In this document: in pieces, positions 1 through 5,572 of the stretch | How the letters are laid out: each line of letters opens with the position of its first letter | Position numbering within the stretch: position 1 is the first letter of the stretch | DNA from: Candidatus Brevefilum sp. | Lineage (GTDB): Bacteria > Chloroflexota > Anaerolineae > Anaerolineales > Anaerolineaceae | Assembly (NCBI GenBank): GCA_007135845.1 | Contig: SLIC01000171.1 | Location: 1 to 6,669, forward strand | DNA length: 6,669 nucleotides | Reading direction: 5' to 3' | Made by a program: the position numbers and the translations under genes | The notes under the pieces: generated by a model | Databases searched by the model: none | Told to the model about the DNA's origin: nothing | What the model saw: the letters and a program-made list of their open reading frames with translations, nothing else

Positions 1-398
1 GCATTTGGGTGATTGGAGGTAATAGATGTGGAAGATGATATGGCAACTCTGATGTTTACAGTTTCACCTGCTCGTACCCGCTCAGGCATTGCGTTGAACC
101 TGACAGTCTCCCTTTGCTCTGCGTTTTCCACCATCCCATAACTTTCATACTTAAAATAATTAACGAAAGAGAAGTCCGAATAGGTGTAGTCAATATCCCA
201 TCGACACATAGCGGGAATACATTGTTTGTGCCAATCAATTCCTTCTTCTTTATGATGTTTGATCGAAGAATCGTCAATTTCGACAAGAACCCATTCCCCC
301 GAATCGTCCGACTGGGCATGAGTAAGCACAGGAAACCATGTCACAGCGATTAGCACCGCGATGAGGAAAACAAAAAGAAAATCTTTTTTCTGTGGCAT
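1..398 (-). CDS. Secreted protein of unknown function, partial (C-terminus beyond left edge)
   Basis: This reading frame is open from an ATG at 398 to the left edge, giving 132 residues and no stop, so the protein continues outside the window. The start is well supported by a GGAGGTGG ribosome site at 401-408. Residues 1-28 form a signal peptide: basic start MPQKKD, hydrophobic core FLFVFLIAVLIAV, and a likely cut after THA before QSDD. The mature part is polar and rich in acidic and aromatic residues (EWVLVEIDD, then WHKQC and MCRWDIDYTY), with two cysteines at 60 and 65 that could form a disulfide outside the cell. I do not recognise the family. It follows the truncated lipoprotein copy by 47 bases on the same strand and may belong to the same transcript. 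The existence of the gene is well supported; its function is unknown. Confidence 0.82.
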   Translation of the reverse strand, partial: MPQKKDFLFVFLIAVLIAVTWFPVLTHAQSDDSGEWVLVEIDDSSIKHHKEEGIDWHKQCIPAMCRWDIDYTYSDFSFVNYFKYESYGMVENAEQRETVRFNAMPERVRAGETVNIRVAISSSTSITSNHPN

Positions 399-445
399 GA
401 CCACCTCCAACTAGCGATTCACCAATCAAAAAACATTTGATGCTT

Positions 446-751
446 TCAGCCTTCTAATTCGTTTGCCCGGGTAAAGAGATAAGTACGGCTGCCCCGCATG
501 TATGTGCTGAAAGTCGTATACTCAGGCTGGCCCAGCTTCGCCTGGACATCAGATAGGCGCGGGATGTGTTCATCAGCAAACACAATGCTGATATAGCTGA
601 CAAGGTCATTCTCAATTTCGATGATATTATTCTGACCGCTGATCGATAATGAATAAAACAAACGCTCTATGATGCCTTCCCTCTCACTATGTACCGGCTG
701 GCCCAATAAACCAAGCAAACTTAAGACCAGGAAAACCCTAAATTTGTTCAT
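446..751 (-). pseudogene. Truncated, diverged copy of the middle of the neighbouring BamE-like lipoprotein
   Basis: This 101-residue frame starts MNKFRVFLVL, with AAGGA eight bases before the ATG. Residues 13-92 match residues 81-160 of the lipoprotein encoded just upstream (67 of 80 identical by hand count, no gaps), so this is a partial tandem duplication. It lacks the parent's lipobox cysteine, linker and the whole C-terminal domain of about 200 residues. Homology ends near 470, where the copy has one extra base in a C run (CTTTACCCGGGCAA against CTATTCCGGGCAA in the parent, coding strand). That shifts the frame into a short unrelated tail (TRANELEG) and a stop. The start is odd: a basic, hydrophobic segment is joined directly to LLGQPVHS, giving what looks like a new signal peptide with a possible cut after VHS. 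It may therefore still be expressed as a small exported protein. I favour a decaying copy, but the open frame and ribosome site leave a short functional gene possible. Confidence 0.65.
476..715. repeat. Direct repeat, diverged copy of 1440-1679
   Basis: These 240 bases align without gaps to 1440-1679, for example GCTGATATAGCTGACAAG and CTATGTACCGGCTGGCCCAA are shared on the plus strand. The two copies are in the same orientation, with 724 bases between them. The match stops abruptly at both ends, which marks the edges of the duplicated or surviving segment. Confidence 0.85.
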
Positions 752-782
752 CCACTGATTCCTTTCATCTTTACGTGCAGGA

Positions 783-1919
783 TTACCAACCATCCTCCAT
801 CTCTAAATAATTCTCTAAATGTGTCATCATGAAAACGATCAGGGTTTCAGCAGGCGAGTAAGCGCCGACCGTTTCACCTTGGGTGATATAAAAATCAGAC
901 CGGTCGAATTCATCCCCAGGCATAACGACAATCATGGTCAGTGAATAGTCTGCCTGACCGACATCCACCAATTCTTTATAAAACGCCGCCACTTCATCAT
1001 CTCCCCACTCAAACATATCTTTGAACAACACCAATTCCCTGATGCCTTCGGCTTCATCCGGCTCCAGGGCCAGGTAACCCTCCCGGTAGCCCTGGCGATA
1101 AAACGCGATCACCTCACTCAACGGGGCGTCCACGGCCAGGATCAGCGTTCCAGACACGCCAAACATCAGGTCATCTGCATCATAGATCACCCTGGCGCGC
1201 GGGTAAATCATTAACGGCTCCAGTATCTTGCGATCCGTCACCTCCTCCGTAACTGGATCATCCACTTGCAGGGGCACTTCATCAACCGTAACTCCCCCCC
1301 TGATGTAGGGGTCTTCCTCCGGCAAGTCTGCCCCATAACGGCTCAAGAAATCATTCAGCGCTTGCGGCTGGAAGCATTCCTGGATAAAGACATTATCCAT
1401 CAATGGATCAGCAATTAACAGCAGCCCTTGCCCGGAATAGAGATAGGTGCGGCTGCCCCGCAGGTATGTGCTGTAGGTCGTCTGTTCAGGCTGGCCCAGC
1501 TTGGCCTGGACCTCAGATAGGCGCGGGATGTGTGCCTCAGCAAACACAATGCTGATATAGCTGACAAGATCGTCCTCTAATTCGATGGTATTCTTCTGAC
1601 CGCTGATCGATGAGGAATAAAATAAGCGCTCGACACTTCCTTCCCGCTCACTATGTACCGGCTGGCCCAATAAACCGAGTACCTCCGCTCGGGTGCTTCT
1701 TCCCGGAACCATACCCGGATAGCAGGGAAGAGCGGGTTCAGCCTGATCTTGATCCGCATCCGTAATCTGTGACTCACCCTCCTGTACCAGGACAGCCTGC
1801 GGTTCTTCATCCGTCTGCGGCCCCCTTCCGGGAATCCGGCAGGCCAAAATTGACACCATCAATAGGCTCACACATAGCAGGATCGCAAACATCTTATGGT
1901 TTTGGGTGCCCGTTTTCAT
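783..1919 (-). CDS. Lipoprotein with tandem BamE-like repeats and an unknown C-terminal domain
   Basis: The predicted protein has 378 residues. The ATG at 1919 is chosen because GGAGG lies eight bases upstream and because it gives a clean lipoprotein signal: MKTGTQNHKM, hydrophobic core, then ILAC with the lipid-bearing Cys27. A longer frame to 2003 would bury the signal. After a low-complexity acidic linker (about 30-65), residues 68-87 read PGMVPGRSTRAEVLGLLGQP and residues 132-144 IPRLSEVQAKLGQ. Both have the 'x-S/T-x-x-E-V-x-x-L-L/K-G-Q-P' pattern of BamE/SmpA-like small folds, arranged as a tandem pair. Residues 232-375 form a second domain with YPRARVIYD and EVIAFYRQGY, a style seen in Chloroflexota lipoproteins, whose function I cannot name. 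The gene overlaps the end of the metallopeptidase gene by 26 bases, so its translation is probably coupled. The family fold is inferred from pattern only; there is no evidence here that it acts in outer-membrane assembly. Confidence 0.88.
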   Translation of the reverse strand: MKTGTQNHKMFAILLCVSLLMVSILACRIPGRGPQTDEEPQAVLVQEGESQITDADQDQAEPALPCYPGMVPGRSTRAEVLGLLGQPVHSEREGSVERLFYSSSISGQKNTIELEDDLVSYISIVFAEAHIPRLSEVQAKLGQPEQTTYSTYLRGSRTYLYSGQGLLLIADPLMDNVFIQECFQPQALNDFLSRYGADLPEEDPYIRGGVTVDEVPLQVDDPVTEEVTDRKILEPLMIYPRARVIYDADDLMFGVSGTLILAVDAPLSEVIAFYRQGYREGYLALEPDEAEGIRELVLFKDMFEWGDDEVAAFYKELVDVGQADYSLTMIVVMPGDEFDRSDFYITQGETVGAYSPAETLIVFMMTHLENYLEMEDGW

Positions 1920-3108
1920 ATTCCACGCCTCCAAACATCTCATCTCTGATAAAGTAATAGCGCTGCCACGAGCTTCTCTGCAGCCGCTCCGGCTCATAAA
2001 CATACATCATTACTGCTTCTGCCATGTCTTCAACCGGGTCTGTACCGCCATAGCTGGTCGCCGGCTGGCTGCTGGTGTCATTCGTATACCGCCAACCATG
2101 GGCAGCGCCATACCACCGCCAACCATTATGACTGGCGTAATCCGGATGCTCAATATCCAGTATCTGCCGGGTGGCATCCATATAATTCTGGACCAACGGG
2201 GAGTTATATACATTAGGATAGATTTCGTTTTTACCCTTGTGATTTTGCATGGCATGCACCAGCTCGTGCAGGATGGTGGCTTTGAACTGCCTCTCCGGGT
2301 CATTGGGAAAGTCAACCGGGTTATAAGCCCGATCAAAGATGCGAATGGTTGCTGAGGAGCCGTCACAACCCGGGTCCACAGACCGATCGCATGGGGTGTA
2401 CAGACCCATGGTGTCAGGTCTTGGCTGGCCATCATCAATTTCGATCTCATTTCTCACAATCCTTTTCAAAGCCATCCGCTCGATCAAATGAGAGGGGATC
2501 ACCTTGAGAACATCATCCAACCAGCCCAACTCCTGGTCGCTCCAGGCCTTCTGAGCCCACCCGTCATCACCGAAGCTGTCTTCAACCGAGATGCCGTAGG
2601 TAGTGAAGATATATTCCCGCGTAATTGTCGGCCCCAGCCCGGCCGCAAACGCCTCCGGTGAAAAGGTGATTTGCCAAGTCCATTCATCTGAAACTCCGTC
2701 ATAATTTAGAGTTCCAGTCCCCGTACCATTCGCAAAAAGGTTTCCTCTCCAGGTTCCAGAGCCCACCCAATTATCATCTGGATCTGCACAATCGAATCCA
2801 TTAAAAATAAACGTACCGCTGACCTCACCACCATCACCCCCCGAAAAATTACCTCGATAATCCTTTGTCCAATTTGACAGACAACCATCGAGAGGATGAT
2901 ATTCACCTTCCCAAGTTGTGATACCACTTACAGGACCTCCATTGGGTGTGAATACGATTGAGATTGGAAAGTTTTCTTCATCTCCATAAATTATCCCAAT
3001 GCTAGTGATCGTCCCATCATCCTCTGCGAAGGTCACCCCTGGGAAGATTACAGTCCCACCCAGCAGAATAATAATCAGGAGAAAAAATAAACCCTTTTTG
3101 ATCCTCAT
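1894..3108 (-). CDS. Secreted zinc metallopeptidase (HELVH), lethal-factor-like catalytic domain
   Basis: The predicted protein has 404 residues, with a typical signal peptide (MRIKKG, then a long Leu/Ile core, probable cut after TFA at 28). The ATG at 3108 has GAGG five bases upstream. Residues about 33-150 are Gly/Trp/Thr rich with repeated short strands (SGTF, GSGTWRGNLFANGTGTGTL) and two cysteines (76, 107); this looks like a beta-rich extracellular domain. The catalytic part covers about 165-390. Residues 281-285 are HELVH, the zinc and general-base motif. EDMAE at 360-364 is a plausible third zinc ligand site, as in gluzincin peptidases with an ExxxE-type second motif. The run WSDQELGWLDDVLKVIPSHL before the active site resembles anthrax lethal-factor/Pro-Pro-endopeptidase-like peptidases; this family placement is an inference. 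It is the first gene of the minus-strand cluster and likely acts outside the cytoplasm. The substrate is unknown. Confidence 0.87.
   Translation of the reverse strand: MRIKKGLFFLLIIILLGGTVIFPGVTFAEDDGTITSIGIIYGDEENFPISIVFTPNGGPVSGITTWEGEYHPLDGCLSNWTKDYRGNFSGGDGGEVSGTFIFNGFDCADPDDNWVGSGTWRGNLFANGTGTGTLNYDGVSDEWTWQITFSPEAFAAGLGPTITREYIFTTYGISVEDSFGDDGWAQKAWSDQELGWLDDVLKVIPSHLIERMALKRIVRNEIEIDDGQPRPDTMGLYTPCDRSVDPGCDGSSATIRIFDRAYNPVDFPNDPERQFKATILHELVHAMQNHKGKNEIYPNVYNSPLVQNYMDATRQILDIEHPDYASHNGWRWYGAAHGWRYTNDTSSQPATSYGGTDPVEDMAEAVMMYVYEPERLQRSSWQRYYFIRDEMFGGVEYENGHPKP
1928..1932 (-). promoter_or_regulatory. Ribosome site of the lipoprotein, inside the peptidase gene
   Basis: GGAGG on the minus strand lies eight bases before the lipoprotein ATG at 1919. 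It is also read as part of the MFGGVEYEN end of the metallopeptidase. It decides the lipoprotein start and places ribosomes finishing the first gene at the start of the second. Confidence 0.75.
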
Positions 3109-3310
3109 GGTAACCTCATATCCCTATCCAATCATTCCACCAATTGAACCCAAGTGCGGGTGTGTTGAATTTATCCAATAATAGCTCCCGGCTTTCCTCG
3201 GATGCTTAAACACAGTCCATCTTTTATTTTGATCTGCAATGTCCAATTACAAATTACAGGTTTCATCCGCCAATTGACTTTGCCCATGATTTGTTTTGAG
3301 AATAGCATTA

Positions 3311-3340
3311 AGTATAAATAAGTTTTATATTTCTTGTCAA
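3311..3340 (-). promoter_or_regulatory. Sigma-70-type promoter for the secreted peptidase cluster
   Basis: On the minus strand TTGACA (3340-3335) is followed after 18 bases by TATACT (3316-3311). The -35 box is a perfect consensus match and the -10 differs at one position. Transcription would begin near 3304, leaving a leader of roughly 195 bases before the peptidase ATG at 3108. The spacer is almost pure A/T, which helps opening. Confidence 0.7.
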
Positions 3341-3346
3341 TAGGCA

Positions 3347-3365
3347 ATACTAAGAAATTTAGTAT
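3347..3365. promoter_or_regulatory. Palindrome just upstream of the peptidase promoter
   Basis: ATACTAA and TTAGTAT form a perfect 7-base inverted repeat around the centre GAAAT. It ends seven bases before the -35 box of the minus-strand promoter, a usual position for an activator or regulator site. No regulator gene is in the window, so the binder is unknown. Confidence 0.4.
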
Positions 3366-3447
3366 ATAATAAATTTTTCACTGGGCAGCATGGTCAAGCG
3401 AATAGAATATTCACCTTGATCAACATTAGCCATGGTGTCATCTGGAT

Positions 3448-3463
3448 GGTGATCGAGATCACC
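3448..3463. promoter_or_regulatory. GGTGATC-GA-GATCACC palindrome, possible operator
   Basis: This is a perfect 7-base inverted repeat with a two-base centre in the divergent intergenic region. It lies about 145 bases upstream of the predicted peptidase transcription start and about 240 bases upstream of that of the RDD gene. The shape suits a dimeric repressor or activator, but the position is not close to either promoter. Confidence 0.35.
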
Positions 3464-3560
3464 CCCAAATCTGATCTGTTAACCCCAAACTACTATGCCA
3501 CAAATCCCCGAATGCTTTGGTCGCCCACCACAATAGGCTGCATCCTCAATCCACAGCCCT

Positions 3561-3602
3561 CATGGTTTGTCGAAACAATAATTGTTTTTCGATAGACCCA
3601 TG
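3561..3602. repeat. 42-base imperfect inverted repeat
   Basis: CATGG pairs with CCATG at the outside, TCGAAA pairs with TTTCGA further in, and CAAT pairs with ATTG near the centre. Unpaired bases (TTTG against TAGA, and two extra T) separate these blocks. As RNA it would form a long interrupted stem. It has no T run after the stem, so it is not a normal terminator. It could be a regulatory site or a remnant of a small repeat. Confidence 0.45.
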
Positions 3603-3664
3603 AAATTAAAGAAAATACCGACGACAAGAGATTTCACTTTGCCTAAGCCCGATCACTCACATGC

Positions 3665-3694
3665 CTGAATCTAATCACGTAAATAAGTTATAAT
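3665..3694 (+). promoter_or_regulatory. Candidate promoter for the RDD gene cluster
   Basis: A perfect TATAAT lies at 3689-3694. Eighteen bases upstream is CTGAAT (3665-3670), a weak -35 match. Transcription would start near 3701, about 95 bases before the ATG at 3796. The weak -35 suggests low activity or dependence on an activator. Confidence 0.45.
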
Positions 3695-3795
3695 TTCGTG
3701 AATATACATTGCCAGTAGGATCACCAACACTTTTCGTATGCAATTTGGACCTGCTGCTCGTTTACGAAAATCAGCAAAAAGAATGGAAAGCAAAA

Positions 3796-4359
3796 ATGAC
3801 CTCTCATTCGACCAATTCCCCAATAGCCATTGAAACGATCAACACAGGATACCCACGCGCCCCCTGGGGTAAACGCGCCCTGGCGTTTATCATCGACAGC
3901 TTGATCGCCGGTCTGCTCAGCACATTTTTGTTTGGCCTTTTAATTTATGTAATGTTTATGTATTTAACCTACCAGCAGCCCGGATTCCTTGAAGATGCAT
4001 CTGAAGCTGTCTTTTATATCTACATTTTTATTACGCTGATCAGTTTTATTTGGTTAACGATCTACAGCCTGCTGCGCGATGGCATCTACCAAGGGCAGAG
4101 TTTGGGCAAGCTCATCTGTGGACTGATGGTCATCAATGTCGAAAAAAATCAGCCCTGCAATCTGATCGGGTCCATCCTGCGCAACGCACCCGGGTTTGCA
4201 ACAGTGCTGGTCAGCTTCCTATTGATCTATTGTGTCTTTATTCTCCTGCTGATTGAACCCGTGGCTGCCATCAGCAATGAAACAGGCCTGCGCCTAGGGG
4301 ACCGCTGGGCAAAGACACAGGTGATCGAAAAGAAGCATTACCAGAAGGGTGCAAACTAA
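3796..4359 (+). CDS. RDD-family integral membrane protein
   Basis: The predicted protein has 187 residues, within the usual range of single RDD domains. The ATG at 3796 is used, with GGAAAG about six to eight bases upstream; an in-frame TTG at 3709 adds residues that do not fit the family and lacks a ribosome site. The domain shows its hallmarks in order. R27 and D34 lie in GKRALAFIIDSLIAG, which opens the first membrane helix (about 30-57). A second helix covers about 73-93. YQGQSLGKLICGLMVIN follows at about 98-114, then R129-N-A, a third helix at about 133-155, and GLRLGDRWAKTQVI at 164-177. RDD proteins are small membrane proteins, some linked to ion transport or protein quality, but no single role holds for the family. 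It is the first of three plus-strand genes with short gaps. Confidence 0.88.
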   Translation: MTSHSTNSPIAIETINTGYPRAPWGKRALAFIIDSLIAGLLSTFLFGLLIYVMFMYLTYQQPGFLEDASEAVFYIYIFITLISFIWLTIYSLLRDGIYQGQSLGKLICGLMVINVEKNQPCNLIGSILRNAPGFATVLVSFLLIYCVFILLLIEPVAAISNETGLRLGDRWAKTQVIEKKHYQKGAN

Positions 4360-4400
4360 CACAACCACCCATTCAATCCGCATTGATTATAGATGTAATT

Positions 4401-4994
4401 ATGACGGAAGAACCCACGAATACACCCCTGAGGCAACCCATCACCTGGCAAACCAAGGTCCCTTTGCTGGCTTCCACGGTGATCTTGCGGCAATTATTCC
4501 TGGTGCTGTTGGTACCTTCGGCTTGCCTTCTGGTTTTTTTGCTGCTGCTGGAACTGATCGATGGCCAACTCACCCTGGCCAGCACAGGAACCTTTGTGCT
4601 GATCACCCTGGCCATCCTGGGGGGTTTGTTTCTACTAAGTATCATCGCCATAGTGTTGATATATAACAACCGCTACGACCTTCAGTTTACCGTAGACGAA
4701 AACGGCATCAGGTCAACCACCATTGGAAAAACTAAACATAAGAATGCCATCATCAACACGCTGCTGGCGTTCTCCGGGAAGCCCAGTGCTGTTGGGGCAG
4801 GCGTATTAGCCGCATCACGCCAAAGCGAGCTCGTCAAATGGAAATCCGTCACTGAGTACAAAGCCAACATGGACCAATTAACCATCCAGCTTTATCGAGG
4901 AAAGCACACCTTGATGCACGTCCAATGCACAGCTAAAAACTATCCGGATGTACTTCAATGGGTGCGCCAATCGATAAACATTCAGCTTACCTGA
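4401..4994 (+). CDS. Two-helix membrane protein with probable PH-like (YcxB-type) domain
   Basis: The predicted protein has 197 residues. I place the start at the ATG at 4401 (MTEEPTNTPL); a TTG at 4383 in the same frame adds only six residues, and neither has a clear ribosome site. Two strong membrane helices at about 31-53 and 64-88 form a hairpin. The rest (about 91-192) is soluble and strand-rich: YDLQFTVDENGI, an AFSGKPSAVGAG turn, KWKSVTEYK, TIQLYRGKHTLMHVQC, and a final helix YPDVLQWVRQS. This layout, including the Trp in KWKSV, resembles the bacterial PH-like membrane proteins of the YcxB group. That is a judgement by pattern, not a match to a named protein. The gene begins 41 bases after the RDD gene, so the two are probably co-transcribed and may act together in the membrane. 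Confidence 0.75.
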   Translation: MTEEPTNTPLRQPITWQTKVPLLASTVILRQLFLVLLVPSACLLVFLLLLELIDGQLTLASTGTFVLITLAILGGLFLLSIIAIVLIYNNRYDLQFTVDENGIRSTTIGKTKHKNAIINTLLAFSGKPSAVGAGVLAASRQSELVKWKSVTEYKANMDQLTIQLYRGKHTLMHVQCTAKNYPDVLQWVRQSINIQLT

Positions 4995-5048
4995 TCCACG
5001 CCGTGCCCTCCTTTGGTGAACAGAGGTATCTCAACTTAAAGAGCTCCG

Positions 5049-5312
5049 ATGATAAAAACAAAAAGAGACATCATTATTACCCTCGTTGCAGTGCTCCTCA
5101 TTTCAGCCTGTTCGATCCCTTTCAGGATCTCAAGGTCGAGTCCTGATAAGAGCCCCGCTGCTTCAGAAGCCTGGCAAGAACAGGTTGATGCCATAAAGGC
5201 ATTAAGGCAGATGCCAATACCGGAACATTTCATATACATTGATGTCCCCATCGATGAAAATATTTTTGATCCCAATGAGCTGTTAGATATCCTGGACTAC
5301 CTGATAGGATGA
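5049..5312 (+). CDS. Small lipoprotein of unknown function
   Basis: The predicted protein has 87 residues. It starts MIKTKRDIII, has a short hydrophobic core, and reaches the lipobox LISAC with Cys21 as the first residue after cleavage, so it should be anchored to the outer face of the membrane. The mature part has a Ser/Pro-rich linker (SRSSPDKSPAASE), an amphipathic stretch WQEQVDAIKALRQMPIPEHF, and an acidic end with IDVPIDENIFDPNELLDILDYLIG, which could form a short strand and a terminal helix. I do not recognise a family. It lies 54 bases after the PH-like protein gene on the same strand and probably belongs to that cluster. The ribosome site is weak (AAAGAG eight bases before the ATG), so translation may be low. 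Confidence 0.7.
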   Translation: MIKTKRDIIITLVAVLLISACSIPFRISRSSPDKSPAASEAWQEQVDAIKALRQMPIPEHFIYIDVPIDENIFDPNELLDILDYLIG

Positions 5313-5350
5313 TCACAAAGTGGGAGAAATGTCCGTCATAGCGTTGTTTG

Positions 5351-5459
5351 TGGGTTAACAGACCCAATCCCCGGCCCATCCCCTCGGGGAGGGGATGGGT
5401 GCCTTGCAGATCTCTCTTGAAATCTGCATACGTGCGATCTGACTTGTTGCCACTCGCAC
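5351..5459. repeat. Cluster of four adjacent hairpins between converging genes
   Basis: Four inverted repeats follow each other. They are TGGGT/ACCCA (5351-5366), CCCATCCCCT/AGGGGATGGG (5375-5399), TGCAGAT/ATCTGCA (5405-5428) and GTGCGA/TCGCAC (5432-5459). The rest of the 5313-5572 gap shows no gene that I accept. Such packed palindromes in a gap between converging genes are typical of dispersed intergenic repeats or a structured RNA. A genome-wide comparison would be needed to tell. Confidence 0.55.
5375..5399. terminator. Strong GC-rich hairpin, possible bidirectional terminator without T run
   Basis: A perfect 10-base stem (CCCATCCCCT with AGGGGATGGG) closes a five-base loop CGGGG. It lies 62 bases after the stop of the small lipoprotein and about 170 bases beyond the stop of the HdeD-family gene. 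There is no T run on either strand, so intrinsic termination is doubtful; it may simply stabilise the mRNA ends. Confidence 0.35.
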
Positions 5460-5572
5460 TAAGGGCGGGAAGGGGTGTTTACAGTGTGAAGCTCGTTGAT
5501 TCTGCGAAAATGTTTGACTTTGCGATCGCCCTAAAGGTGTGACGCACTGCACCACACTTGTTGATAATGGGC

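Larger units (their letters stand above)
3109..3795. other. Divergent intergenic region without a gene
   Basis: I see no convincing coding frame in these 687 bases. The part near 3290-3375 is very AT rich and carries the minus-strand promoter and a palindrome. The part from 3400 to 3610 has a mixed composition and two inverted repeats. The part near 3660-3700 carries the candidate plus-strand promoter. A short open stretch on the minus strand at about 3483-3560 has no start or ribosome site and no recognisable product. Confidence 0.6.

Noticed and set aside
56..319. 87-codon minus-strand frame beginning MPSRTIRG
   Set aside because: It is out of frame with the partial gene at 1-398, which has a ribosome site, a signal peptide and a longer open frame.
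425..441. ATCAAA/TTTGAT hairpin between the truncated copy and the partial gene as a terminator
   Set aside because: The six-pair stem is almost all A/T and the T run lies in the loop, so it would not stop transcription.
1920..2003. 28-residue N-terminal extension of the lipoprotein to an ATG at 2003
   Set aside because: It would place basic and polar residues before the lipobox signal and lies deep inside the peptidase gene; the ATG at 1919 has its own GGAGG.
1906..2355. 149-codon plus-strand frame opposite the peptidase gene
   Set aside because: It mirrors the peptidase coding sequence and has no recognisable domain or ribosome site.
3365..3370. TATAAT on the plus strand as a second plus-strand promoter
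   Set aside because: No -35 box at a suitable distance and no plus-strand gene within 400 bases; it is explained by the AT-rich minus-strand promoter region.
3483..3560. Short open minus-strand stretch in the divergent gap
   Set aside because: About 26 codons with no start, ribosome site or family likeness; not enough to call a gene or remnant.
3709..3795. TTG-initiated extension of the RDD protein
   Set aside because: No ribosome site, and the added residues do not belong to the RDD domain; the start would lie only a few bases after the predicted transcription start.
5348..5542. 64-codon plus-strand frame and the opposing minus-strand frame at 5355-5555
   Set aside because: Both run through the hairpin cluster, have no ribosome site and a composition dominated by the palindromes, so they are not credible genes.
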